Assembly (NCBI GenBank): GCA_016207805.1
Contig: JACQZO010000002.1
Coordinates: 124,001 to 188,000, forward strand
Origin: Candidatus Abawacabacteria bacterium
Lineage (GTDB): Bacteria > Patescibacteriota > Gracilibacteria > RBG-16-42-10
Length of the DNA stretch: 64,000 bases
Direction: 5' to 3'
This document shows, piece after piece, positions 33,900 to 41,918 of the stretch. How positions within the stretch are numbered: position 1 is the stretch's first letter; each line of letters starts with the position of its first letter. The notes beneath the pieces are model-generated. The model saw only the letters and a list, made by a program, of their open reading frames with translations, was not told where the DNA came from and did no database searches. A program made the position numbers and the translations under genes.

Positions 33900-35060
33900 C
33901 TAAGGTTTTAGCTGTACTTGATAAACTCGTGACCGATCTTTATTTAGCAATACCAACATCTTACCAGTAGCATCGATTTCCACCTTGCCTATACTCGTGC
34001 CAGCGGGGAAGGTGTGAAGTATATGTTCACTGCCATTACGATTACTTACTAACTGATAAGTCGTTTCTTCCCCATCTTGCCAGAAACTGCCCCAAGCTTC
34101 AGCGCGTCTAAGATAATAAAGGGTATTCGTTTTGTCATCATAAGCGCTGGTAATTAGGGATGTGGTCAGGGGAAGTTCGAAAGCAGAGCCAAAAGGAGCA
34201 GAGAAGATTTTGATCTGATTGTTTAAATTAATGGCTATGCTTTCTTCGCTGACGAAACGAGGAGGTTCAGACAAATGGAATACACCTAAAGATGTGATAA
34301 CTTGTTGAGCGATCTCAATAACTATTACATCAGTTTTAAGCATGTTTTCCATTGTTACCATTTTGCTCAGTAATGCATACTTACTATTATCGCTGATGGA
34401 AAGGGTAAAGTCAGTATCTAAATCCAGGTAAATATTTGTGCCGTTTACTGCCAAACTGGTTCCTAATAATTGAGCGCTCAGCAATCCCTTGGAGGTAGCG
34501 AAACAATTGAAAGTCCCAGTGGGCAAAGCTTGAGTGACTCCACGACTCCAGAGTTGTGCAGACACTGTCGGTGCTTGAGGAGCAAAAAGACAAGCTTCTG
34601 AGCCATCTCTAGCCCATACTATGTGGTTAAAGGGTTTGGGAATAGATTGAGCATCCTTTTCGGTAAAATTGGCGAAGAGCAAATTCTCCGATTGATTGTC
34701 AGAAAATACTCTATCGCGAGGATATTTGAATAATGATGAAAGCGACTTTTCTGTGATTATCGGTTTAAAGATAAATTCGATAGGAATATGTAGGGGACGG
34801 CGCCAGCTGAGATCTTGAGTAATAGTTTGATCAAAATGGTTTTCTTTATGAATTTGAAAAGTATGGCTATTGGCATACAGATCTAACTTTATTTGACCAT
34901 TACTATCTTGATAAGTACTACCATTTACTTGTACTTGAAAAGGGCCACTACCTTCAAAAGTGACTGAGGTATAGTTAAAAAACAAAAGGAAAACACCAAT
35001 CCCCAGAGTGGTAATTAATGCAGGCACTAAAGCAATAATAATTTGATGCTTATTTTGCAT
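33900..35060 (-). CDS. Membrane-anchored protein, PEGA-like then beta-propeller-like
   Basis: A 386-residue protein with an N-terminal membrane helix (about 7-29). A small beta domain follows (about 32-95; FQVQVNGSTYQDSNGQIKLD, then ANSHTFQIHKENH), resembling a degenerate PEGA domain. About 130-380 consists of repeating beta-strand units (NHIVWARDGSEACLFAP, NTLYYLRRAEAWG, KMLVLLNKDRSRVYQV), as in beta-propellers. It shares the anchor-PEGA-propeller plan with the protein at 56056, so they are probably paralogues. No catalytic motif. Last gene of the PEGA operon before infC. Confidence 0.6.
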   Translation of the reverse strand: MQNKHQIIIALVPALITTLGIGVFLLFFNYTSVTFEGSGPFQVQVNGSTYQDSNGQIKLDLYANSHTFQIHKENHFDQTITQDLSWRRPLHIPIEFIFKPIITEKSLSSLFKYPRDRVFSDNQSENLLFANFTEKDAQSIPKPFNHIVWARDGSEACLFAPQAPTVSAQLWSRGVTQALPTGTFNCFATSKGLLSAQLLGTSLAVNGTNIYLDLDTDFTLSISDNSKYALLSKMVTMENMLKTDVIVIEIAQQVITSLGVFHLSEPPRFVSEESIAINLNNQIKIFSAPFGSAFELPLTTSLITSAYDDKTNTLYYLRRAEAWGSFWQDGEETTYQLVSNRNGSEHILHTFPAGTSIGKVEIDATGKMLVLLNKDRSRVYQVQLKP

Positions 35061-35067
35061 AGTAAAG

Positions 35068-36030
35068 TTAAGATACGGTGACAGTTTGTAGGGGACCGGG
35101 ATTGCCCTGGCAAAAGAATAGATAAATACCTTTTTCGACCAACTGAATACTTGATGTCGTTTGCGGCATGATGGTCTGATTTATCTTTTGCGGCGATTTA
35201 GGATCAGTACGGAGTTCACAGGCTTTGTTATTTTGATTGAACCATACTAGCTCCATACCTTGATTAAGCGATATATGAGTAGGATCGAAAAAGCCAAAAT
35301 TGATAATGCTGATGGCAAATTGATTTTTTTCAGCACTGACAATTACCCCATTTTGGGGATCATAATAAAATCGATCTCGTAACTGGGCAAAAAGAAAGCT
35401 TCTTGCTAGCAAGGGCATTTGTTTGCTCAGTGAATCCTGTTCTAAAGTGGGCTTAATAATTTCTAAATATACTTTTTTTGTTAAGTCAAAAGTATCTGGA
35501 AAGCGATACCCTAGAGGCACATTTACTTTTCCGGCTAAAGCAAGAGGAATGTTTGGATCGTTTTCCAGCAAAGTGTTTAAATAAGTTTGCATATCTTCTG
35601 TACTCGGTTGATCAGAGTGAGATATGCTCGTCGGCTTGCTTGAAACTATAGCAATGGGGACCGATGACTGTGTTGGTGTTATTGGTGTCAAAGCAAGGCT
35701 AATAAAACCTTTATTTTCTCGCGGAAAAAGTGTTGCCACTATAGTCTGATAGCCATCTTTTTGGATTTCCAGACGATAGCTCTCCTTTACCAAATTACTT
35801 AATGAGAGTGGAGTCTTTCCCTCCTCATTGCCATCAAGTTTAATAGTTGCTCCTATGGGATTAGTGACTATAGTAATGGGAGCTTGGGCGATAGGTATAA
35901 CATCATTATTTTTAATCAAATTCTGATCTCTGATTTCTAAATTCTGAACTGAATTATTCCTTCTACTCCAGAAAAATATTCCTGAGCCAATAAGTAATAA
36001 AACTAGCAAAATAATCAGTACTTTTTTCAT
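35068..36030 (-). CDS. Membrane-anchored PEGA-domain protein with cupredoxin-like C-terminus
   Basis: A 320-residue protein. A membrane anchor lies at residues 4-21, and a PEGA domain at about 50-115 (ITIVTNPIGATIKLDGNEEG, then YRLEIQKDGYQTI). A middle helical part follows, and a C-terminal beta domain (about 240-320) with LVWFNQNNKACELRTD and GIYLFFCQGNPG. The Cys pair and strand order suggest a cupredoxin-like fold held by a disulfide, but the copper ligands are missing. Residues about 28-39, just after the anchor, are encoded by a heptamer repeat. Start: ATG at 36030 rather than the longer frame from 36081, which overlaps the previous gene. Function unknown; probably a cell-surface structural protein. 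Confidence 0.65.
   Translation of the reverse strand: MKKVLIILLVLLLIGSGIFFWSRRNNSVQNLEIRDQNLIKNNDVIPIAQAPITIVTNPIGATIKLDGNEEGKTPLSLSNLVKESYRLEIQKDGYQTIVATLFPRENKGFISLALTPITPTQSSVPIAIVSSKPTSISHSDQPSTEDMQTYLNTLLENDPNIPLALAGKVNVPLGYRFPDTFDLTKKVYLEIIKPTLEQDSLSKQMPLLARSFLFAQLRDRFYYDPQNGVIVSAEKNQFAISIINFGFFDPTHISLNQGMELVWFNQNNKACELRTDPKSPQKINQTIMPQTTSSIQLVEKGIYLFFCQGNPGPLQTVTVS
35920..35954. repeat. Heptamer repeat inside a coding sequence
   Basis: ATTCTGA TCTCTGA TTTCTAA ATTCTGA ACTGAAT: five 7-base units of the intergenic family, here within the PEGA gene at codons about 26-37. On the coding strand the units stay open because the gene is read in the opposite sense. Confidence 0.7.
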
Positions 36031-36032
36031 CG

Positions 36033-37055
36033 CTAAGGTAAAAATACTACAGTGGTTTTGATCAGTGGTTTTTCTGCACACCAGAATTGAATACCTTCAT
36101 CGGTACCAATAGCAGCAGAAAATAATAAATTTTCTCTCGCATTGAGGCTGCCAACGTGAAACTCACCTCTACTGCCACTAGCAGTTAAAGTACAGCTATC
36201 GCCACTATCATTGATAAAGCGTAAAGGATAAGCTGAGGCAACCATAGTTGAAGCAGGATAAAAATGATTGCCACTAATCACGATACCTTCTTCATTAGCT
36301 GTACCTTCCTCGATAAGATCATCGGGGCCGTAATCATGGATACCAGAATAGGTAGCAATCAATCTTTGATAGTGCGCTATTTGAGCTTGATTGGGTATGG
36401 TGGCTTGTGCGTTTGTCGATGATGCTGTTGGTACTGTAGTAGCTACATTAGGAGTGGGAATGGGGGAGGGAGAAATTTGAGGAGACGATGTGTTTGATGG
36501 TGTGCTGCTAGTGCTTGGGACATTATAGAAAAAAGTGCTATTGGGTTGAGAGATTATTTGTAATGAGGGGGGATTGGGAAAAGGTACGGCTGTTGCCATA
36601 GGAGTAGAAGTCTGTATAGGCGAAGAAGTAGAGAAAATGCGGGGGGTGGGGGTGCTGTTTCCTATGCTAATAGTTGGTGTTACCACCAAAGCTTCACTCG
36701 CTAATTGCAAACGTAAGCTCGTATCTGTGGGGGTATACTTGAGTACCAAAGTAATATATCCCATCTTTTTTGCTTCAATTCGATACTCCTTAATTGCTGG
36801 AAAAGTATATTTTAAAGGTGCTTCGCCAACTGCTTTGCCATCAATGCTAATACTGGCACCTTGAGGGGTGGAAATAATAGTTACCTCTTTGGGCTGTTCT
36901 ATTATTTGCGGTGTTACTTTTAGGGTGCTAGGTAAAGCGCTCGGTCCAGTTGGTGCAACTAAATTAGATGGTGGCATATTAAATTGATTCCAGGTCAAAA
37001 TGGCACTAATCACGAAGATTAAAGGTAAGCCAATGAGAAGGAACTTTTTGAGCAT
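36033..37055 (-). CDS. Membrane-anchored PEGA-domain protein with cupredoxin-like C-terminus
   Basis: A 340-residue protein built like the next gene. Anchor helix at 5-22; PEGA domain at about 55-120 (VTIISTPQGASISIDGKAVG, then YRIEAKKMGYITL); a long Ser/Thr/Pro-rich linker at about 125-225 (SSTPSNTSSPQISPSPIP); and a C-terminal beta domain (about 255-340) with PLRFINDSGDSCTLTAS and IQFWCAEKP. The two C-terminal Cys match those of the neighbour; no His or Met ligands suitable for copper are seen. The linker is a possible O-glycosylation target. The stop is 2 bases from the next ATG. Confidence 0.65.
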   Translation of the reverse strand: MLKKFLLIGLPLIFVISAILTWNQFNMPPSNLVAPTGPSALPSTLKVTPQIIEQPKEVTIISTPQGASISIDGKAVGEAPLKYTFPAIKEYRIEAKKMGYITLVLKYTPTDTSLRLQLASEALVVTPTISIGNSTPTPRIFSTSSPIQTSTPMATAVPFPNPPSLQIISQPNSTFFYNVPSTSSTPSNTSSPQISPSPIPTPNVATTVPTASSTNAQATIPNQAQIAHYQRLIATYSGIHDYGPDDLIEEGTANEEGIVISGNHFYPASTMVASAYPLRFINDSGDSCTLTASGSRGEFHVGSLNARENLLFSAAIGTDEGIQFWCAEKPLIKTTVVFLP

Positions 37056-37064
37056 AGAAAAAGA

Positions 37065-39374
37065 TTACATTGCTACTGCGTAACCAGTTTTATAGTGATT
37101 GGAACTTTGTAGAGAAGTGAAATTATCCCAAGTCATAATGCTATTGTCACCGCCATTATGAGCAACATCATGAATCAGCAAATTAGTGAATTGTTTGGTG
37201 CTTTCATTGTAACCCTGGATACCAACCACGACAGTAAAGTGCGCATGAGATACAAAGCCACTATTGCGTGCTCTACTGATCGCACCTCCTACTACCATAG
37301 GGTGCCCCTCAGATAACTCACGGAAAATGGTTTCTGGAGTCAGCTGTACTGAATGTGACCCATGAGCGTTTAATTGGGTCCGCAGAATATTGGTTAATTT
37401 ACTAGGATTCCCTCCAGTACCGAGCACATAAGCACAAAGGATATCGTCAAAAGTACGCGGAGCCGACACAGCATCATAGCCACCGATACTGCTGCGATCG
37501 TTGCTACCGTGAATACCGCAACGATAATAATTATTTATCATATCTCGTAATATATCTCTCACTGCTGTAGTGTTACCGCTTACATAGCGATAAGCAATCG
37601 CAAAAGAAGTGACACCACAACTTACTCCTCCCCATTTGCGATTTTCGCCAGCAGTATCAGTACCGGCATTAGGATTCTGAGCACAAATATTATCGAATTC
37701 ACACTCTCTTGGTGCTGAACCTTGCGCGATAAATTCAACAGGCAAAATAATATCACAGACACCGTTGTTACACTGTCTTTGCGGGGCTCCGGGAGGTGTG
37801 CCATTGAGATTGAATTGACTGTTGAGTGGTGTCCCATTTGTTCCTGGGGCAAATTGAAAACGAACAGCTGCTGGGCCACGAGGAGTACATACAGGATTAG
37901 CACTAAAAGTAAAAAAACAGGGATTGATGAGATACAAAATCCAGCCACTAGTTGCCAATAGGGCCAAACCACTGATGCTACCAATAATCAGCTGTTTTGC
38001 CTGATCACTTTTCCCGCCCAAAATAATTATCAAGCCAGCTCCGATCAGTACTAGAAGAGCCAAAGAGCCTGCTATACCTGCAGCATAGAGGAAAAGAATG
38101 CGAGTATAATTCACAATATATCCCTGATTGTTACCTTCAATACTGGTAATGCCATTGATCCCGACTTCCAAAGGTACTGTTCCACCAGCAACTGGAGCAC
38201 TGACTCGGACTCCTCCTGCAGTGTTTGTTTGAGTACCAGCGCTGCCTTGAGTAGGAACAAAGTTACTTCCAGTTGTAGCAGTGCCACTAGTCTGCTGAGG
38301 CGTATTTTCCGAATACACCAGGCTTAACAATGTCTGTACACCCAGGCCAGCAGCCGTGGCGTGATCAATCTCAGTAGCGAATAAAGCATACCAAGGGTTA
38401 CTTGAATGTTTAGCGCATGGTAACTGGGGATTGTCCCAATACTGTTTAAAGTGGGTATTTTGAGTGCCATAGTGGGGAGTACTATCTCTCTGTCTGACTT
38501 GTGGATTGTGAGGCGTGAAGAAAATTTGGGCATCACAGCTAGCTAAATTTTGAAAGCCAGCAGGTAATACATTATGATACCCTCCACTCTCTTGGTTATT
38601 AGCAAAAGAAGCACCAGTATAAGCCATGTCAGCGGCATAATACAAAATAGTAGCTCGGGGATAGGTAGTGCTAATCTGAGGATAAATAGATGTGCAAGTG
38701 TCAATAACCCCTACCGCTTTAGGATTTAGGTCTCTGGCTTTGATCAAAGCACTATCATCACCATGACAACCAGCTCCAGAGTGACCAGAAATAATCGTGT
38801 CGTTACTCAATCGGATATTAAGTCCGCTAGTAGCACTGTTGCTGGCCAATGCAGCCTGAACAGCTGTCTTTATACTGGTACCAGTCATTCCCGTCCAATT
38901 TGAAGTAGGATGAGCATTGGCTGGTAAAACAAAAATCATGCCTGGTACCCGAGCATTATGCATAGCAGCTTCTATGGCACGTTGGAATCTGCTTGAACCA
39001 TGTTGCTCATGAATAGTAGTAGTGCCATCTCGTCGTGTCTCGGTATAATGAACAATTTCACTAGGCGGTAAATAAAAAGGACTGATACCATCAGAATATT
39101 TATTGTCACCATGAAAGTGGATGTAGAGAGGAAATTCACCAGCACATTGTGCTTCTTTGGGAATGTAAATTACAGCTTTATTCTCAGGATAAGTACTATT
39201 AGGGACTGGTTGATAATTGAAATGCAAAAATAATGTTTGTCCGCTAGTGGTACAGCGTGTACCGCCACTTTGAGCTTCGACTTGAGGTGAAAATGATAAA
39301 AGTAATGAAGCTGTGATGAAAATGCTTAAGCTTAGCATTCCTAAACCACGCATTCGTCTTGAATTAAGAAACAT
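37065..39374 (-). CDS. Fusion: secreted esterase-like domain, VirB2-like helix pair, C39-like peptidase
   Basis: A 769-residue protein with three parts. After a signal peptide (to about 35), residues about 40-320 resemble an alpha/beta-hydrolase of the esterase/lipase sort: YIHFHGDNKYS (oxyanion region), IFVLPANAHP and the nucleophile elbow IISGHSGAGCHG. Residues about 425-480 are two membrane helices separated by IILGGKSDQAKQLIIGSIS, the layout of the pilin-like array. The C-terminal part (about 545-769) has CGVTSFAIAYRYVSG (putative nucleophile Cys), MVVGGAIS, HAHFTVVVGIQGY (putative His) and LLIHDVAHNGG, the pattern of C39-type papain-like peptidases. The two enzyme domains lie on the same side of the membrane. 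Catalytic calls are by motif only. First gene of the PEGA operon. Confidence 0.65.
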   Translation of the reverse strand: MFLNSRRMRGLGMLSLSIFITASLLLSFSPQVEAQSGGTRCTTSGQTLFLHFNYQPVPNSTYPENKAVIYIPKEAQCAGEFPLYIHFHGDNKYSDGISPFYLPPSEIVHYTETRRDGTTTIHEQHGSSRFQRAIEAAMHNARVPGMIFVLPANAHPTSNWTGMTGTSIKTAVQAALASNSATSGLNIRLSNDTIISGHSGAGCHGDDSALIKARDLNPKAVGVIDTCTSIYPQISTTYPRATILYYAADMAYTGASFANNQESGGYHNVLPAGFQNLASCDAQIFFTPHNPQVRQRDSTPHYGTQNTHFKQYWDNPQLPCAKHSSNPWYALFATEIDHATAAGLGVQTLLSLVYSENTPQQTSGTATTGSNFVPTQGSAGTQTNTAGGVRVSAPVAGGTVPLEVGINGITSIEGNNQGYIVNYTRILFLYAAGIAGSLALLVLIGAGLIIILGGKSDQAKQLIIGSISGLALLATSGWILYLINPCFFTFSANPVCTPRGPAAVRFQFAPGTNGTPLNSQFNLNGTPPGAPQRQCNNGVCDIILPVEFIAQGSAPRECEFDNICAQNPNAGTDTAGENRKWGGVSCGVTSFAIAYRYVSGNTTAVRDILRDMINNYYRCGIHGSNDRSSIGGYDAVSAPRTFDDILCAYVLGTGGNPSKLTNILRTQLNAHGSHSVQLTPETIFRELSEGHPMVVGGAISRARNSGFVSHAHFTVVVGIQGYNESTKQFTNLLIHDVAHNGGDNSIMTWDNFTSLQSSNHYKTGYAVAM

Positions 39375-39476
39375 ACATTTCTACTACAAAAAGAATATTC
39401 TCTCCCTGCCGTTTATAACACAAGTAGATCCAAAAGACACGAAAAATGAGAGCTGAAAATCGCTTATTAGTAGTTG

Positions 39477-39506
39477 TTGACAGTGAGGCTTTTTGTTTGT
39501 TAGTAT
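39477..39506 (+). promoter_or_regulatory. Promoter of the Band-7-like gene
   Basis: TTGACA (39477-39482), an 18-base spacer and TAGTAT (39501-39506). A start near 39513 gives a leader of about 23 bases to the ATG at 39536 and excludes the longer frame from 39446. Confidence 0.65.
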
Positions 39507-39535
39507 TGATTGAAGCGTATTTAAACCTATTGCCA

Positions 39536-40987
39536 ATGTCTGCACCGAATGAGAGTTTTCCTGCCAAACAAAGAAATGATATTCCTAAAGCTTTTGCTCC
39601 CTTAGAAATTGCTGAGGCTCGTAATGCAGTAGGATCACAAAGAGATGACTTGAGAGCTGCTCTAGAGAGCCCGGAAGAGGCGAGGGGATTGGCCATGATG
39701 GGCCAAAACTTACAAGTCCCAGCAGTGCTTGATTCTGATGCACACAGAAAACTCCAGGCGGTAATGCTTGGTCTAGCCTCAGTCGGTTTACAAGGATGCG
39801 AAGCAAGCATGGGAGAAATTGCTGGCTATGGTACTTTAACAGCAGTTGCTCTGGCAGGTTTGTATGCATGGAAAGGGATGGAATGGCATATGCTTAGTCC
39901 TACCGATATGAAGGTGTGGGTGATTGAAAATGTTTTCTTGCGCCCCACTCGTGGGAGAGTTTTGCCGGCTACTGCTACGCCGAATGTTGCTCCTAATACC
40001 CCACCGGCACAGCGTATACAAACTATGCTTGCTCATATTAGTACATTAAATACTAGGATTACTGATGCTATTGAACACGTGAAAGTATTCCAAGAGGGAG
40101 TTTCCTATCGTTTCAGATGGTTTCAACGCACAGTAAAAGTCGGTCCTGATGACTATCTCAATTTGACTAATGAATCGATCAGTCGAACACATCAGGTCGA
40201 TATTAATGGTATTCAACATCCACTTACGTATACCGTAGAGTTGCCGGTCACTGATCCTGCACGAGCAGCGGTAGCCTTTAACATTAACAATAAGGCAGAT
40301 GTGAAAAAAATGGTTACCAATTTGCTTGATGCAGTATTTGAGAGCGTATTTGGTGCTCTACGATCAAGTAATATTCCTGGTCTACCAGGCGGGCAGGCGC
40401 TTGATTATCACGCGGTAACCGGTGCCTTGCCGGCTATTGCTACTATGATCAATGAGCATCCAGCTTTAGTGGCTCTTCGGAATGCCACTGGCGTCAATTA
40501 TACGGTTGTGATTAACACTTTGTCAGAGCCAGCAAACTTAGCAGCAAAAAGGACAGAGGCCATAATGAAAGCTAGACAATTAGAAGTTGAAAGGGGTGAG
40601 ACTCTTGTTGCTACTCAACATGCAGCTACTGTATTAGAACAGGCCAAAGGTGAGGCGGCATCAATGGAGGTAAGATTAGATGCATTAAAGAGAGTGTTCC
40701 CTGGAGCAGGTACCGATCAACTTACCAGTATGATAGCAGCAAATTCATTACTTGGAGCTGGTGGGGCAGCCAGTTTGCGTGATGTGGCTGCTGCTTCACA
40801 AGCAGTGGCTTTTGGTGCTGCAGCACAAAGGGTGGCTCAACAAGGTGTTAATATTAATATGCAACCAGGAAGTCCTCCAATTGCTCCACAACAGCCACCC
40901 GTTTCGCCTGCTCCCACACCACCACAACCTCCAGTAACACCGGCTCCACCGGGCAGCACTGGGCAAACTGGCGGAGGAAATCCTTAA
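39536..40987 (+). CDS. SPFH/Band-7-like membrane protein (tentative)
   Basis: A 483-residue protein. After a polar start there is a hydrophobic region at about 65-115 (KLQAVMLGLASVGLQG, then TLTAVALAGLYAWKG). About 175-280 reads like a Band-7 core: VFQEGVSYRFRWFQ, then NLTNESISRTHQVDINGIQ, YTVELPVTDPARAAVAF, VTNLLDAVFESVFGAL. It is followed by a helical Ala/Glu-rich part (KARQLEVERGETLVATQHAA) typical of SPFH proteins, and a Pro-rich tail (about 440-483). SPFH proteins form large membrane-associated oligomeric rings. The match is by pattern and not certain. The start is set by the promoter at 39477. It precedes the unknown gene at 41010 by 22 bases. Confidence 0.55.
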   Translation: MSAPNESFPAKQRNDIPKAFAPLEIAEARNAVGSQRDDLRAALESPEEARGLAMMGQNLQVPAVLDSDAHRKLQAVMLGLASVGLQGCEASMGEIAGYGTLTAVALAGLYAWKGMEWHMLSPTDMKVWVIENVFLRPTRGRVLPATATPNVAPNTPPAQRIQTMLAHISTLNTRITDAIEHVKVFQEGVSYRFRWFQRTVKVGPDDYLNLTNESISRTHQVDINGIQHPLTYTVELPVTDPARAAVAFNINNKADVKKMVTNLLDAVFESVFGALRSSNIPGLPGGQALDYHAVTGALPAIATMINEHPALVALRNATGVNYTVVINTLSEPANLAAKRTEAIMKARQLEVERGETLVATQHAATVLEQAKGEAASMEVRLDALKRVFPGAGTDQLTSMIAANSLLGAGGAASLRDVAAASQAVAFGAAAQRVAQQGVNINMQPGSPPIAPQQPPVSPAPTPPQPPVTPAPPGSTGQTGGGNP

Positions 40988-41009
40988 TTAAACCTTTTTA
41001 AATACTTTT

Positions 41010-41918
41010 ATGGCTGATATTTGGTCTGGGCAAGGTAATGCAAGCCCTTCAAGCGCTCCATCTGCACCCACTTCGGCTCCCAGCGCGCCCTCAGCCGCTT
41101 GGCGTAGAACCCGGGATGCAGTACGAGGAAACTTTTGGAAAGTTTTGGGTGTTGGCGCATTAGTAGCCACGGGTTATGTGGCTTTTACAGAAGGAGTGTC
41201 ACGCATCGGCACTAGTAGCTCTGATACATCTGTTCAAACAAGTACAGACAGGCGGCGAGCTGATGCACGTGAAGCAGCTGCAAACAGTCCCAGTGCTATT
41301 TGGGAACATGGCAAGCAAACTATGGCATGGGCTGACACGGCTGAGCGTTTAATTCGTGCTATTGAAGCTCAATTGGCGACTGGAGAAGCGCATCAAGATA
41401 TTAATTTTCAGTATGTTGGGACAATGAATGATATCTTACAAAGTCCACTACTTACTGATCCAGCGAAGCAACAAATGAGATTAGAGGTGCCCAACTTGGC
41501 CGTCGCGGCGAGTGACTTAACTGATAGTGCCAAACTGGCAAAAATCATGAGAGCATTACAGATTGCCCGCGCAGATATTTCTACTTTGGCTTTAAGCGAT
41601 TTTTCAGGGGCTGCTCAGGGTCAACCTAATCCTGATATGAATTGGGTTGGATTTGTAAATAGTAATTTAGACAATCAAATTTCCGAACCAGGCCATTTAT
41701 CAAACATAGTATTATGTTTATGGCGCAAAGGCGAAATGGTGCCTGCTCGTAACTTAGCATCACGTATCTTTGAATTAACTTCATGGTCTGACTATAAGCG
41801 TGAGCATCCAGCTGAGGCCTTGGATATTGTGTCTATTTGCACCCGTCCAGGTTTACTAGCTCAATCACCCATTACTACTGCTGAAGAAGCAGAACTACGA
41901 GCTAGATCAGGTAGATAG
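41010..41918 (+). CDS. Single-helix membrane protein of unknown function
   Basis: A 302-residue protein not recognised. An Ala/Ser/Pro-rich start (1-30; PSSAPSAPTSAPSAPSAA) precedes a basic stretch and one membrane helix (about 43-62). The rest is a soluble, mostly helical domain (about 85-300) with no known motif. Its 3' end overlaps the convergent P-type ATPase by 12 bases. The Pro/Ala-rich termini resemble the tail of the preceding Band-7-like protein, which suggests a partner pair. Confidence 0.55.
   Translation: MADIWSGQGNASPSSAPSAPTSAPSAPSAAWRRTRDAVRGNFWKVLGVGALVATGYVAFTEGVSRIGTSSSDTSVQTSTDRRRADAREAAANSPSAIWEHGKQTMAWADTAERLIRAIEAQLATGEAHQDINFQYVGTMNDILQSPLLTDPAKQQMRLEVPNLAVAASDLTDSAKLAKIMRALQIARADISTLALSDFSGAAQGQPNPDMNWVGFVNSNLDNQISEPGHLSNIVLCLWRKGEMVPARNLASRIFELTSWSDYKREHPAEALDIVSICTRPGLLAQSPITTAEEAELRARSGR

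Noticed and set aside
35068-37055. Copper-binding cupredoxin function for the PEGA proteins
   Set aside because: The Cys are paired and no His/Met ligands are at suitable places, so copper binding is not supported.
39446-39535. Upstream start of the Band-7-like gene at 39446
   Set aside because: A TTGACA/TAGTAT promoter lies inside this extension, so the ATG at 39536 is more likely.
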